From Acidimicrobiales bacterium (GTDB taxonomy: Bacteria; Actinomycetota; Acidimicrobiia; Acidimicrobiales; Aldehydirespiratoraceae), in NCBI GenBank assembly GCA_033344915.1, contig JAWPML010000001.1, forward strand, positions 1,670,369-1,734,368: DNA of 64,000 bases. The letters run 5' to 3'. Shown piece after piece: positions 42,888 to 51,675 of this stretch. The stretch's first letter is position 1. The number at the start of each line of letters is the position of its first letter. The translations under genes and the position numbers were made by a program. The notes beneath the pieces are model-generated. The model saw nothing but the letters and a program-made list of their open reading frames with translations, made no database searches and was not told the origin of the DNA.

Positions 42888-43354
42888 TCGCGGAGCCGGT
42901 CGAGGAAGACGAGCTGTCCCTTCACCAGCTTGACCGCAGCGGTGTCGAGATCGAACCATTCGGCCCGGTCGATCTCGGCCACGGTGACTATTCGGCCCGT
43001 CCCACGGGGCCACTCCATCTCGAAGGTGTTGCTCGAGATCGACGAGGCGTCGAAGTCGCCGGCCCGAGCGAAGATGTGGTTGGTCTTGCGTCCTGCCTTC
43101 GCGGCGCCGAGGTCGAGCGTCTCCCCGGCGGGCGGCGGCGAGCCCATCTCCTCGGTGAACTCGCGTTCGGCGACGGCGAGGAGATCGTGGTCGCCCGGCT
43201 CTCGCAACCCCTTCGGGATCGACCAGCCGTGTTCGTCCTTCTTCGCCCAGAACGGCCCGCCCATGTGCCCGATGAGGACTTCCGGCCCTGCCGGGCCGGC
43301 GCGGTGCAGCAGGAGGCCTGCGCTCAGCTGTTGAGCGGTTTCATGAACGACCAC
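42875..43354 (-). CDS. Nudix hydrolase
   Basis: The GTG start at 43354 overlaps the end of a VOC-like fragment. The 159-residue protein has the Nudix box PKGLREPGDHDLLAVAEREF followed by TEEMG. The lead SAGLLLHRAGPAGPEVLIGH and the loop GGPFWAKKDEHGWSIPKG resemble the MutT/Nudix group that contains an RNA 5' or Ap4A-type subfamily. It forms a head-to-tail pair with the Nudix gene at 42370. Confidence 0.85.
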   Translation of the reverse strand: MVVHETAQQLSAGLLLHRAGPAGPEVLIGHMGGPFWAKKDEHGWSIPKGLREPGDHDLLAVAEREFTEEMGSPPPAGETLDLGAAKAGRKTNHIFARAGDFDASSISSNTFEMEWPRGTGRIVTVAEIDRAEWFDLDTAAVKLVKGQLVFLDRLREALA

Positions 43355-43488
43355 AGGTGCCCCTCACCGTCATGGGCACCGTACTCGCGGTACCCGTACG
43401 GCTGATCGACGGGCCCCATGGAGGCGGTGACGCCGGAGGTGTCGGCCAGTTCGCCGATCTTGTGCATCGGCTCGGCGGTGGGGCTCAT
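43324..43488 (-). pseudogene. VOC/glyoxalase-fold C-terminal remnant
   Basis: The frame from the ATG at 43488 encodes 54 residues. The C-terminal half (YGYREYGAHDGEGHLWSFMK) matches the final strand of VOC-family proteins, where a metal-binding residue and a D-EGH-WSF motif occur. About half a VOC module is missing from its N-terminus, so this is a remnant or, less likely, a tiny gene. It lies between the DNA glycosylase and Nudix genes and overlaps the Nudix start by 31 bases. Confidence 0.55.
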
Positions 43489-43506
43489 GGGAGCGACGGT
43501 AGGGCC

Positions 43507-44097
43507 TCACGTCGCGTGAGGTGCAAGCACTTCTTTCACGCGGGCGCGGATCGCGGGCACCGTCTCCGCCTCGAACCACGGATTCGCCCCCAGCCAGCGC
43601 ACGTTGCGCGGCGATGGATGGGGCATCACCACCCGGTCCGGCAGGAACGCCTCCCACCGGCGCACGGTCTCGGTCAACGACGCCGATCGATCCGGCAGGT
43701 AGCGGGCCTGGGCGTACTGCCCGATGATCACCTGCAGTCGGTCCTCGGGGAGATGGGCCAGCAGTCGCTCGTGCCACAGCGGCGCACATTCCGGGCGGGG
43801 TGGCAGGTCGCCGGACCGGCCCTTTCCCGGGTAGCAGAACCCCATCGGGATCAGCGCCACGCGGTCCGGATCGTAGAACTCGTCCTCGCTCAGCCCGAGC
43901 CAGCCCCGCAGCCGGACGCCGCTGGGGTCGTCCCACGGCACCCCCGACTCGTGGACGCGGCGGCCCGGCGCCTGTCCGATGATCACGACCGACGCGTGCG
44001 ACCCCACCTGCACGATCGGGCGGGGGCCCGCTTCGAGCGATGCCTCGCAGACGCGACACGCCCGCACCTCCTCGAGGAGGTGGGAGAGGCTCGTCAC
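43507..44097 (-). CDS. uracil-DNA glycosylase superfamily protein
   Basis: The GTG at 44097 overlaps the pirin stop (GTGA). The 196-residue protein has IIGQAPGRRVHESGVPWDDP, the motif-1 region of the UDG family (GxAPG type), and MPHPSPRNVRWLGANPWFEA, the motif-2 HPSPxN loop. CRVC near the N-terminus could hold part of an iron-sulfur cluster as in family 4/5 enzymes, but other Cys ligands are sparse. It would excise uracil or related bases; the exact family is not determined. Confidence 0.82.
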   Translation of the reverse strand: MTSLSHLLEEVRACRVCEASLEAGPRPIVQVGSHASVVIIGQAPGRRVHESGVPWDDPSGVRLRGWLGLSEDEFYDPDRVALIPMGFCYPGKGRSGDLPPRPECAPLWHERLLAHLPEDRLQVIIGQYAQARYLPDRSASLTETVRRWEAFLPDRVVMPHPSPRNVRWLGANPWFEAETVPAIRARVKEVLAPHAT

Positions 44098-45125
44098 CCG
44101 TCCGTGGCGTCGATGTCCTCGCGACGACCGTCGGCGTGGATCGCGAAGCGCCCGGCATCGGCACCATGGTTCGGCGCCGGCGACGGCCAGGGCCAGCCGC
44201 CGAACTGGGTTGCCTGGTAGTCGCGGTAGGCGTCCTGGATCTCGTCGTCCGTGGTCATCACGAACGGCCCGTAGCGGGCCACGGGCTCGTCGAGTGGCCG
44301 CCCCTGCAACAACATCATGTCGATCCCGCCCTCACCGGCGACGATCTCGAGTTCGACGGACGCGTCGACGTGAGCGCCCGTGCCGGCGTCGAGCCGCGTG
44401 CCGGCGATCGTGACCGTCGATCCCTCGAACGCGTAGAGCACCCGTTGGGTGCGCGAGCCCGGTGCCGCCGGCAGCGTCCACCGGGCATCCGGCTCCATGT
44501 GGAGGTGCCAGATCGCCACGTCCGCTTCGGCCTTCGCCGCCCACGAGTCGGGAGGCGGGGCCGGCGGCTCGGCGTCCGACCGGCGGCCGGCGATCACCGT
44601 GATCTCCGTGCGCCTCCTGGCAACGTCCTTCTCGATCACCCGGGGCGTGCGATCGCTCCACAGCATCGTGAAATACGGATCGACCATCTTGTCGGCCGCG
44701 GGGAGGTTCAGCCAGATCTGGAAGAGCTCGAGTGGGTTGGGCTCGTCGGTGCGCACGAGGGGGAACATCTCGGCGTGTTGCACGCCGGCGCCCGCGGTCA
44801 TCCACTGGGTGTCGCCCTCACCGAAGCGGGCGGTCGCCCCGAGCGAGTCCGCATGGTCGACGTAGCCCTGACGCACGTAGGTGATCGTCTCGAAGCCACG
44901 GTGAGGATGTTGCGGGAAGCCCGGCACGTCGGACCCGTGGTACATGCTCCATCCGTCCGTGCCGGAGAAGTCGTGACCGATCGAACGACCGGCCAGCGAG
45001 GCCTCCGGGCCGAGCGAGCCGTCGCCCCGAGGATACATGTCGTGATGATGGGCGACGAACAGGAACGGATCGATCGTCGGCCACTGGGGACCCAGCGGAA
45101 AGGTCTGCCGGATCGGTGAAGTCAT
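44094..45125 (-). CDS. pirin family protein
   Basis: The 343-residue bicupin has PGFPQHPHRGFETITYVRQG and TAGAGVQHAEMFP, giving the H-H-H-E metal site of pirins in the N-terminal cupin, plus a second cupin near residues 205-300 (VLYAFEGSTVTIAG). Pirins are Fe-binding proteins, some with quercetinase activity or redox-sensing roles. It leads an operon with the DNA glycosylase (GTGA overlap) and is divergent from the TauD-like gene. Confidence 0.9.
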   Translation of the reverse strand: MTSPIRQTFPLGPQWPTIDPFLFVAHHHDMYPRGDGSLGPEASLAGRSIGHDFSGTDGWSMYHGSDVPGFPQHPHRGFETITYVRQGYVDHADSLGATARFGEGDTQWMTAGAGVQHAEMFPLVRTDEPNPLELFQIWLNLPAADKMVDPYFTMLWSDRTPRVIEKDVARRRTEITVIAGRRSDAEPPAPPPDSWAAKAEADVAIWHLHMEPDARWTLPAAPGSRTQRVLYAFEGSTVTIAGTRLDAGTGAHVDASVELEIVAGEGGIDMMLLQGRPLDEPVARYGPFVMTTDDEIQDAYRDYQATQFGGWPWPSPAPNHGADAGRFAIHADGRREDIDATDG

Positions 45126-45157
45126 GGGACAAGCGTAGAGGGAGTAGACAGGAGCCG

Positions 45158-46201
45158 ATGACGAGCGAGACCATCATCGTCCGCGAGCCGTTGACCGGCC
45201 CGGCCGCTTGGCGCGGCGCCGAGCTGTCGCGCGACGACTACGTCTACGAACTGACCGACGCCGAACTCGCCGGGATCGACCGGCTGCGCACCATGCTCGG
45301 CCCGACGGTCGACAGCCTGGGCGCGATCGCACCGGAGTCCACTCCCACGCCCGAGTTCGCGGATGCCATCGCCGTGTGGCTCGATCGCTTGGAGAACGGC
45401 GTGGGGTTCGTCGTCATCCGCGGACTCGACCTCGAAGGCTGGACCCCACGCGAGGCCGGTCTCGTCTACTACGCGCTCGGACGTCAGCTGGGCGTGCCGG
45501 TGAAGCAGAACGACCGCGGTCATCTCCTCGGCCATGTCCGCGACACCGGAAAGGACATCTTCACCGACCCGAGCGCTCGGGGCTACCAGGTCCGCATCGC
45601 GCTGCCGTTCCACACCGACACATCGACCGACCTCCTCGCCCTGCTCTGCTACCGGACGGCGAAGGAAGGCGGCGACAGCGCACTCGCGCCACTGCAGACG
45701 ATCTACAACGAGGTCCTCCATCGGCGACCGGACCTGATCGACACCTTCTATGAGCCCTTCCGCTTCGACTGCCGTGACGACGAGCACCCGGACGGCGGGC
45801 CGTTCTACACCCGCGTCCTGGCCTCGGTCGGCCGCGACGGCCGCCTGTCGCTGCGTCACAACTCGGGCTACGCCCGTAGCGCCGCCCACCGATTCGAGGA
45901 CTGTCCCGAGCTCACACCGCGACAGGACGAACTGCTGAGCCTCGTCGATCAACTCGCGTCCGACCCCGAGATCCACGTCCGCTTCCGCCTGACGGAAGGC
46001 GACATCGTGCTCGTCAACAACTATGTCGTCGCCCATTCCCGCACCGCGTTCGAGGACCACGACGACGAGGATCGAAAGCGGCACCTCATGCGACTGTGGT
46101 TGGTGCTCCACGAGGGACGGCCACTGGCGCCCGAGTTCGACAACCGGGCCGGATTGATGACGACGGCCGACATCCACGAGGACGGACTCGCTCCCGCCTG
46201 A
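45158..46201 (+). CDS. TauD/TfdA-family Fe(II)/2-oxoglutarate dioxygenase
   Basis: An ATG at 45158 with ACAGGAG ribosome-binding site gives 347 residues. ALPFHTDTSTDLLALLCYRT contains the HxD metal motif, and VNNYVVAHSRTAFEDHDDED supplies the distal His, with the 2-oxoglutarate-binding Arg after it (RKRHLMRLWL). The N-terminal half contains VIRGLDLEGWTP. Taurine or aryloxyalkanoate relatives are known, but the substrate here cannot be assigned. Confidence 0.9.
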   Translation: MTSETIIVREPLTGPAAWRGAELSRDDYVYELTDAELAGIDRLRTMLGPTVDSLGAIAPESTPTPEFADAIAVWLDRLENGVGFVVIRGLDLEGWTPREAGLVYYALGRQLGVPVKQNDRGHLLGHVRDTGKDIFTDPSARGYQVRIALPFHTDTSTDLLALLCYRTAKEGGDSALAPLQTIYNEVLHRRPDLIDTFYEPFRFDCRDDEHPDGGPFYTRVLASVGRDGRLSLRHNSGYARSAAHRFEDCPELTPRQDELLSLVDQLASDPEIHVRFRLTEGDIVLVNNYVVAHSRTAFEDHDDEDRKRHLMRLWLVLHEGRPLAPEFDNRAGLMTTADIHEDGLAPA

Positions 46202-46216
46202 CGGTCGTCCGGAAGG

Positions 46217-47437
46217 TCAACCGAGCACGGCCTCCTCGACCGGGCCGTAGAGCAGCCCGGCCAGCTGGTTGCCGACCACCGAGGAGTCCTCGATCACCAT
46301 GTAGGCGCCGAACCCGTCGTCGAGCTGTAGCCAGCTCACGGCGCCGTACGCGCCCGGGTCGGTGATCCGGCCCGCCGCCGCGTCGGTCCACCAACCCATC
46401 CCGTAGCCGACGGGCGAGTCGTAGACGCGTCCGGTGCGGTTCTCGTGCATCTGCGCGAGCGCGTCCGGCGAGAGCACCTGGGTGTCGCCGCACATGCCGT
46501 CGCGCAGGTGCATCAACAGCAGCTCGGCGTAGTCGCGGGCGGTCGTGTAGACGCCGCCCTCCATGTTCGGATTGTCCGTCGGCGGGAGCAGCGAGAGGTC
46601 GCCGTCCCAGTCGGGGTACTCGAACGACGCCCCCAGGGGCACCCACGGGCTCGTGTAGCCGAAGTTCTCGAGGCCACAGGGCTCGACATAGATCTCGTCG
46701 ACCAGCTCGTTCCACGACTTGCCGGACGCGAGCTCGGCGACCGCGCCGGCCACCTGCCATTGTCCGCCGCCGTAGCGGAACTCCGTGTCGGGCGGGACGG
46801 TGTCCTCATCGTCGATGGTGGTGGTCAGCAGCGTCTCCGCGCACGCCTGGAGTGTGGTGGCGAAGTTGTACTGACAGAGGAAGTCCGCACCTCCGTCCAA
46901 CGCACCGGCGAGTCCGACGAGCCCCGAGCTGTTCGACACGAGCTGGGCGGCCGTGATGTCGGGGTGATCGGCGGCCCACGGGGCCAGGTCCGCGATCGGG
47001 GCGTCCACGTCGAGGGCGCCCTCGTCGTCGAGGTGCATGAGGACGCCGGCGCTCACCATCTTCGACGTCGACATGATCAGCGACACGCGGTCCTCGCTGA
47101 ACTCGCCCCAGTAGTCCTCGTGGATGATGCCCTCGTCACGCTCGACGACGATGAGGCCGGCCCCGTTCAGATCGTTCTCGGCAAGGAACGACTCGACGAT
47201 CGGCGAGATCGCCGAGAAGTCCCGCGCCGACGGTTCCGGCTCCGGTTCGGGTTCCGGTTCGGGGTCGGCGTCGGGGTCGGGGTCCGGCTCGGGTTCGGGT
47301 TCCGGTTCGGCTTCCGTGCCGTCGTCGGCGGCGGCACCGTCGTCGGCCGGTGATGCGTCGTTGCCATCCCCGCCGTCGTCGCCGCAGGCGGCAGCGATCA
47401 GGGTGAGGACGGCGAGAAGGGCGAGCAGACGACGCAT
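46217..47437 (-). CDS. lipoprotein serine hydrolase, beta-lactamase/DD-peptidase fold
   Basis: The signal peptide ends in a lipobox (LTLIAAACGDD). A long Glu-Pro/Asp-Pro repeat linker (about residues 42-70) follows, then a 330-residue class C beta-lactamase-like domain. STSKMVSAGVLMH carries the SxxK nucleophile; FRYGGGQWQVAGAVAELASG is the YxN-equivalent region (YGG here, so the Asn is altered); the third box is not clear. These are usually DD-peptidases or esterases at the cell surface. The EP linker may span the wall. Confidence 0.85.
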   Translation of the reverse strand: MRRLLALLAVLTLIAAACGDDGGDGNDASPADDGAAADDGTEAEPEPEPEPDPDPDADPEPEPEPEPEPSARDFSAISPIVESFLAENDLNGAGLIVVERDEGIIHEDYWGEFSEDRVSLIMSTSKMVSAGVLMHLDDEGALDVDAPIADLAPWAADHPDITAAQLVSNSSGLVGLAGALDGGADFLCQYNFATTLQACAETLLTTTIDDEDTVPPDTEFRYGGGQWQVAGAVAELASGKSWNELVDEIYVEPCGLENFGYTSPWVPLGASFEYPDWDGDLSLLPPTDNPNMEGGVYTTARDYAELLLMHLRDGMCGDTQVLSPDALAQMHENRTGRVYDSPVGYGMGWWTDAAAGRITDPGAYGAVSWLQLDDGFGAYMVIEDSSVVGNQLAGLLYGPVEEAVLG

Positions 47438-47494
47438 CCGGTCAACGGTAGCGGTGGGCGCCTCGCTGATCGAAGTGAGATCCGGTCGGGGGTC

Positions 47495-48234
47495 TCAGAC
47501 CTTGCGCCACACCGAGACGTGTCGCTCGCTCGCCTCGGTGAAAGGCTCGCGTCGCCAGCCCTCCCATCGGTCCACGAGCTCCAGACCCGCCAACCTCGCC
47601 ATCAGGTCGAGTTCGGACGGGAAGACGTAGCGGAAGGGCGCGTGCTGGACGAGGACACCGTCGTCGGTCTCGACATGGTGGTGGGACTCGAGGATCTGGT
47701 TGGGGATGTCCACATAGACGTCGAACCCGGTGTGGCCGCCGCCGTGGTCGAACACCGCGCCCGTTCCCCCGGCGGCAGTCGGCGCAGGTCGGGCACGCCG
47801 ACCTCGATCACGAAGTGGCCGCCGGATTCGAGATGGGCGGCCGCATTGCGGAAGCACGCGACCTGAGCGTCCTGCGTCGTCAGGTTGCTGATCGTGCTGA
47901 ACACCAGGAACACCAACCCGAACGGACCGTCGACGGTGGTCGTGGCGAAGTCACCGATCTCGACGTCGATCTCGGCGCCGCCCGGCTTCTCCCGCAGCTT
48001 GTCGACCATGGCCGGCGACAGGTCGATGCCGGCGACACGGACGCCGCGCCCGGCGAGCGGCAGCGCGACGCGTCCCGTGCCGATGCCGAGCTCGAGTGCC
48101 GGCCGGCCCGCGGCGAGGTCGGCGAGGAAGTCGACGGTCGGACCCAGATCGTCCTCGTGGAACCGACGCGCGATCGCGGCGTCGTATCCGGCGGCGATGT
48201 CCGCGCCGAAGTGGTCCGTCGGCGTCTCGTCCAT
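47495..48234 (-). pseudogene. SAM-dependent methyltransferase, frameshifted
   Basis: The first frame from the ATG at 48234 has the Rossmann motif ALELGIGTGRVALPLAGRGV and runs to PDLRRLPPGE at about 47770. A different minus frame then continues TGAVFDHGGGHTGFDVYVDI to RHVSVWRKV at 47495. Joined, they make a normal class I methyltransferase of about 245 residues. One missing base next to a run of five C/G (about 47758-47775) explains the shift. Function beyond methylation is unknown. It may be a sequencing slip rather than a natural mutation. Confidence 0.8.
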
Positions 48235-48243
48235 CGACGGAGC

Positions 48244-49008
48244 CTAAGCCAGCACGAGCGCGGCCCAGTCACCGTTTTCGCGCCGATCGACCTCGCGGAG
48301 CGGACGCAGGAAGTCGGCCACCGGGTCGCACTGGGCCGGCGAGATCCCGCTGACGGCGAGCCACCCACCGGCCGCGGTGTGGCCGACGAGTCGGTCGGCG
48401 AGCGCCACGATGCCCTCGCGGGCGATGTTGGCGAGGACGACGTCGAACCCGGCGGACGGCACCGGCATGTCGACCATCGCGGTGACCCGCTCGGCGAGTC
48501 CGTTGGCCGCGGCGTTGCGCGCCGTCGCGTCGACGGCCTCGGGCTTCAGATCGACACCGACGACGCGATCGGCGCCGAGGCAGGCGGCCGCCAGGGCGAG
48601 GATCCCGCTCCCGCATCCGACATCGAGGACGCGCTCGCCGCCGTCGATGCGGTCCACCAGCAGCTCGAGCAGCATCCTCGTCGTCGGATGATGGCCGCTG
48701 CCGAAGCCACCCGGTCCGAGTTCGATCGTGGCGGCCGTGTCGGGCGTCGGGTGCTCGGTCCAGGCCAAGCGCACCGCGAGTCGATCACCGATGGTCACGG
48801 GCTCGGTTGCCGCGTGCCATGCCCGCAGCGCCGCGCCCCCGTCCGGTCGAGCGACGGCGCTCAGTCCCTCGGCCCGCAACGCGGCTGCCGCAGCCTCGTC
48901 ACTGCCCGAGTCGAGCCGGGCGAACAGCAGGCAGCGACCGGGATCCGGTTCGAGCACGCGCTCGACGGCGACGCCGAGCGACGAGGCCGCCGCGGTCGCA
49001 GCGTCCAA
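48244..49008 (-). CDS. PrmA-like ribosomal protein L11 methyltransferase
   Basis: The TTG at 49008 gives 254 residues; the frame is open a few codons further (LIVIATTPTG), so the true start may be slightly upstream, overlapping the P450 end. ELGPGGFGSGHHPTTRMLLE and VLDVGCGSGILALAAACLGA are the PrmA SAM-binding motifs, and VLANIAREGIVALA contains the catalytic NI/NP region (ANIA). The long N-terminal alpha/beta part fits L11 recognition, though it is shorter than in typical PrmA. The assignment is PrmA-like. Confidence 0.8.
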   Translation of the reverse strand: MDAATAAASSLGVAVERVLEPDPGRCLLFARLDSGSDEAAAAALRAEGLSAVARPDGGAALRAWHAATEPVTIGDRLAVRLAWTEHPTPDTAATIELGPGGFGSGHHPTTRMLLELLVDRIDGGERVLDVGCGSGILALAAACLGADRVVGVDLKPEAVDATARNAAANGLAERVTAMVDMPVPSAGFDVVLANIAREGIVALADRLVGHTAAGGWLAVSGISPAQCDPVADFLRPLREVDRRENGDWAALVLA

Positions 49009-49034
49009 CCCCGTCGGCGTCGTGGCGATGACGA

Positions 49035-50366
49035 TCAGCGGCGCTTCACCGTGACCGGCAGCTTGGTGTAGCCGTGGACGAACGAGGAGAACGTGCGCTC
49101 CGGCTCCTCCTGCACCTCGATCCGCTCGAAGCGCTGAAGCGCTTCCTCCCAGAGGATGCGGAGTTGGAGCTCCGCGAGGCGGCTCCCCATGCAGAAGTGG
49201 ATGCCGTAGCCGAACGACAGGTGCCGGTCGGCGTTGGGCCGCTCGAGGTCGATCGCCTCGGCGTTGTCGAAGACGTCCTCGTCACGATTGGCGCTGATGT
49301 ACCACATCAGGACCTGGTCGTTCTCCAGGATCTGCTTGCCGCCCAGCTCGGTGTCGCGGGTGGCCGTGCGCCGCATGTAGGGCAGCGGGGTCTGCCAGCG
49401 GATGATCTCCGGCACCATCCGGGGCACGAGGCCCGGGTCGGCGATCAGCTTGTCGTACTGGTCGGGGTACTGGTTCAGGCCGTAGACGCTGCCCGACATC
49501 GTGTTGCGGGTGGTGTCGTTGCCGCCGACGATCAGCAGGAGGAGGTTGCCGAGGTGCGCCATCGTGGGCATGTCCTTGGTGGCCTCGCCGTTCGCGAGCA
49601 TCGACACGAGGTCGAACCCGGGGTTCTTGCGCCGCTCGGCCCACAATCCTTCGAAGTAGGCGACACATTCCATCAGCTCGGTGATCTTCTGCTGCTGGGT
49701 CTCGACCACGCCGCCGGGCTCGGGCACGGCGAAGACGATGTCCGACCAACGGGTGAGCTTGCGGCGATCCTCCAGCGGAAAGTCGAAGAGCGTCGCGAGC
49801 ATGAGGGTCGTCAGCTCGATCGACACGGTGTCGACCCAGTCGAAGGTCTCCCCCTCGGGCAGCGAGTCGAGCACCTTGATCGTGCGCTCGCGGATCTCGG
49901 GCTCGACGTTCTTCAGGTTGCTGGGCGCCGACACGCTGCGCACCGTCTTGCGCTGATCGGTGTGCGTGGGCGGATCCATCGCGATGAACGAGGTCACCCG
50001 CTGCAACATCGCGTCGACTTCGGGGCTCGGCTTGAGGCCGAGGTTGATTCCCCGCGCCGACGAGTAGGTCTGCCAGTCGCCGTCGACGGCGCGCACGTCG
50101 TCGTATTTGGTGATCGACCAGTAGCGGCCGGCCGTGGAGATCTCGTTCAGGTGAACGGGATCCTCGGCCCGGAGACGGGCGAAGTGGTCGCTCCAGCGGT
50201 CCTCCTTGTAGAGGTGCGGGTTCGCCGGGTTGATGTCCGCGATGTCGAGCTCCGCGGCCGCGGGCACGTCTCGGCCGAGGTCGGCCATCTCCATCTCGGG
50301 TGTGTAGATGTTCGGGTTGAAGTCGGCCGTGTCCGGCGCCCCGGCGGTCTCGGTCGTTTCCGTCAT
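49035..50366 (-). CDS. cytochrome P450, CYP153-like alkane/fatty-acid hydroxylase
   Basis: The ATG at 50366 with a GAGGAG ribosome-binding site gives 443 residues. LLLIVGGNDTTRNTMSGSVY, then PEIIRWQTPLPYMRRTA with TELGGKQI, and the heme loop SFGYGIHFCMGSRLAELQLR closely match the CYP153 family that hydroxylates terminal carbons of alkanes and fatty acids. The N-terminal extension (about 40 residues) is also normal for CYP153. Ferredoxin and reductase genes are absent nearby. A divergent SDR and a SnoaL/LEH protein lie 70 bases and 0.9 kb away, hinting at alkane or terpenoid oxidation (inference). Confidence 0.88.
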   Translation of the reverse strand: MTETTETAGAPDTADFNPNIYTPEMEMADLGRDVPAAAELDIADINPANPHLYKEDRWSDHFARLRAEDPVHLNEISTAGRYWSITKYDDVRAVDGDWQTYSSARGINLGLKPSPEVDAMLQRVTSFIAMDPPTHTDQRKTVRSVSAPSNLKNVEPEIRERTIKVLDSLPEGETFDWVDTVSIELTTLMLATLFDFPLEDRRKLTRWSDIVFAVPEPGGVVETQQQKITELMECVAYFEGLWAERRKNPGFDLVSMLANGEATKDMPTMAHLGNLLLLIVGGNDTTRNTMSGSVYGLNQYPDQYDKLIADPGLVPRMVPEIIRWQTPLPYMRRTATRDTELGGKQILENDQVLMWYISANRDEDVFDNAEAIDLERPNADRHLSFGYGIHFCMGSRLAELQLRILWEEALQRFERIEVQEEPERTFSSFVHGYTKLPVTVKRR

Positions 50367-50435
50367 GTCGCTCCTCGATCGGTGGCCAGTCTGCCTGATC
50401 GCTAGGCTGAGCGACACCCGCCCACGGAGGCACCC

Positions 50436-51200
50436 ATGACCTGGACCAAGGCGATCGTCACCGGAGCATCGAGCGGGATCGGTGAGGCAATCGCCCGCCG
50501 GCTCGCCGACGACGGCACCCACGTCGTGCTCGTGGCTCGCACCAAGGACCGGCTCGACTCGCTCGCCGGCGAACTCGGCGGGACCGAGCGCGCGACGGTC
50601 CACGTCGCCGACCTCGGTGAGCCCCGCGATGTCGCGGAGGTGGCGCAGCTGATCGACACGGATCCCGAGATCGACCTGGTGGTGAACAACGCGGGCTTCG
50701 GCACCACGGGGCCCGTCGCCGAATCGGAACTCGACGGACAGCTCGGCCAGATCGACGTCAACGTCCGCTGCCTGACCCAGCTCAGCCACGCGGCCGCGCA
50801 GGCGATGGCCCCGAGAGGCCGCGGCGCGATCCTCAACGTGTCATCGGTGGCCGGCTACTCGGCGACGCCGAACTCGGCGGTCTACGCCGCGACGAAGGCG
50901 TTCGTCACCTCGTTCAGCCAGTCGCTGCACTCCGAGCTCAAGCGCAGCGGCGTCCACGTCGCGTGCATCGCGCCGGGGTTCACCCGCACGGAGTTCCAGG
51001 ACCGGGCCGACTACGACGCGTCGAAGCTCCCGGACTTCCTGTGGCAGACCGCCGACGAGGTCGCGGAGATCGCGCTCGATGCCGCCGCGAAGAACAAGGC
51101 CCTCGTGGTGCCCGGCGCACTCAACAAGATGATGGTGGGCAGCGTGAAGCCGCTGCCGTCCTCCGTGCAGCGCCGCATCGCCGCCGCATTCGGCAGCTGA
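50436..51200 (+). CDS. short-chain dehydrogenase/reductase
   Basis: The 254-residue classical SDR has VTGASSGIGEAIARRLADDG (TGxxxGxG cofactor motif), NNAGFGTTGP, catalytic Ser in NVSSVAGYSA and YAATK (YxxxK). The C-terminal part includes VACIAPGFTRTEFQDRADYD. It is divergent from the CYP153-like gene with a 69-base shared regulatory gap. Substrate unknown; an alcohol or aldehyde product of the P450 is one idea, unproven. Confidence 0.92.
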   Translation: MTWTKAIVTGASSGIGEAIARRLADDGTHVVLVARTKDRLDSLAGELGGTERATVHVADLGEPRDVAEVAQLIDTDPEIDLVVNNAGFGTTGPVAESELDGQLGQIDVNVRCLTQLSHAAAQAMAPRGRGAILNVSSVAGYSATPNSAVYAATKAFVTSFSQSLHSELKRSGVHVACIAPGFTRTEFQDRADYDASKLPDFLWQTADEVAEIALDAAAKNKALVVPGALNKMMVGSVKPLPSSVQRRIAAAFGS

Positions 51201-51252
51201 CCCGGACGACTCGAATTCCGCCCGGGGCGGCGCACCCGGTACGGTCGGCCGC

Positions 51253-51669
51253 ATGAGCGCAAGCAACCGCCAGATCGTCGAGCGATACTGGGATGCCCAC
51301 TTCCGTCGCGACTGGGACGCAATGGCGACCTTCTACGCCGCCGACTGCCACTACACCGACGTCGGCCTCGACCCCACCGGGGCCACCGGACCCGAGGAGA
51401 TCGTGCTGCGGCTTCGGCTCGGCATCGAACCCCTGTCGGGCTACTACCACTACCCGAAGCACATGGTCGCCGAGGGCGACGTGGTGATCACCGAACACAT
51501 GGAGCAGTGGCAGTTCGAGAGCGGCGAGGTGATCGACCACCCGTTCACGTCCGTCATGGAGGTCCGCAACGGCCTGATCGTGCGCTGGCACGACTACTCC
51601 CACCTCGGCAACCTGCTCGATCAGGCGCCCCAGTGGTGGCTCGAACACATCGCCGCCGGGTGGCGCTGA
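51253..51669 (+). CDS. SnoaL / limonene-epoxide-hydrolase-like protein
   Basis: The 138-residue cystatin-like (NTF2) fold protein begins with an ERYWDAHFRRDWDAMATFYA helix. The late strands MEVRNGLIVRWHDYSHLGNL provide the Arg and Asp-like pair that in limonene-1,2-epoxide hydrolase/SnoaL enzymes activates water or binds ligand. It follows the SDR by 53 bases on the same strand, so it may be in the same transcript. The reaction is unknown; epoxide hydrolysis or polyketide cyclisation are the options. Confidence 0.75.
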   Translation: MSASNRQIVERYWDAHFRRDWDAMATFYAADCHYTDVGLDPTGATGPEEIVLRLRLGIEPLSGYYHYPKHMVAEGDVVITEHMEQWQFESGEVIDHPFTSVMEVRNGLIVRWHDYSHLGNLLDQAPQWWLEHIAAGWR

Positions 51670-51675
51670 GCGCAC

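Noticed and set aside
47217-47310. EP/DP codon repeats as a regulatory or satellite repeat
   Set aside because: They code for an in-frame acidic Glu-Pro linker of a lipoprotein and repeat only imperfectly at the nucleotide level.
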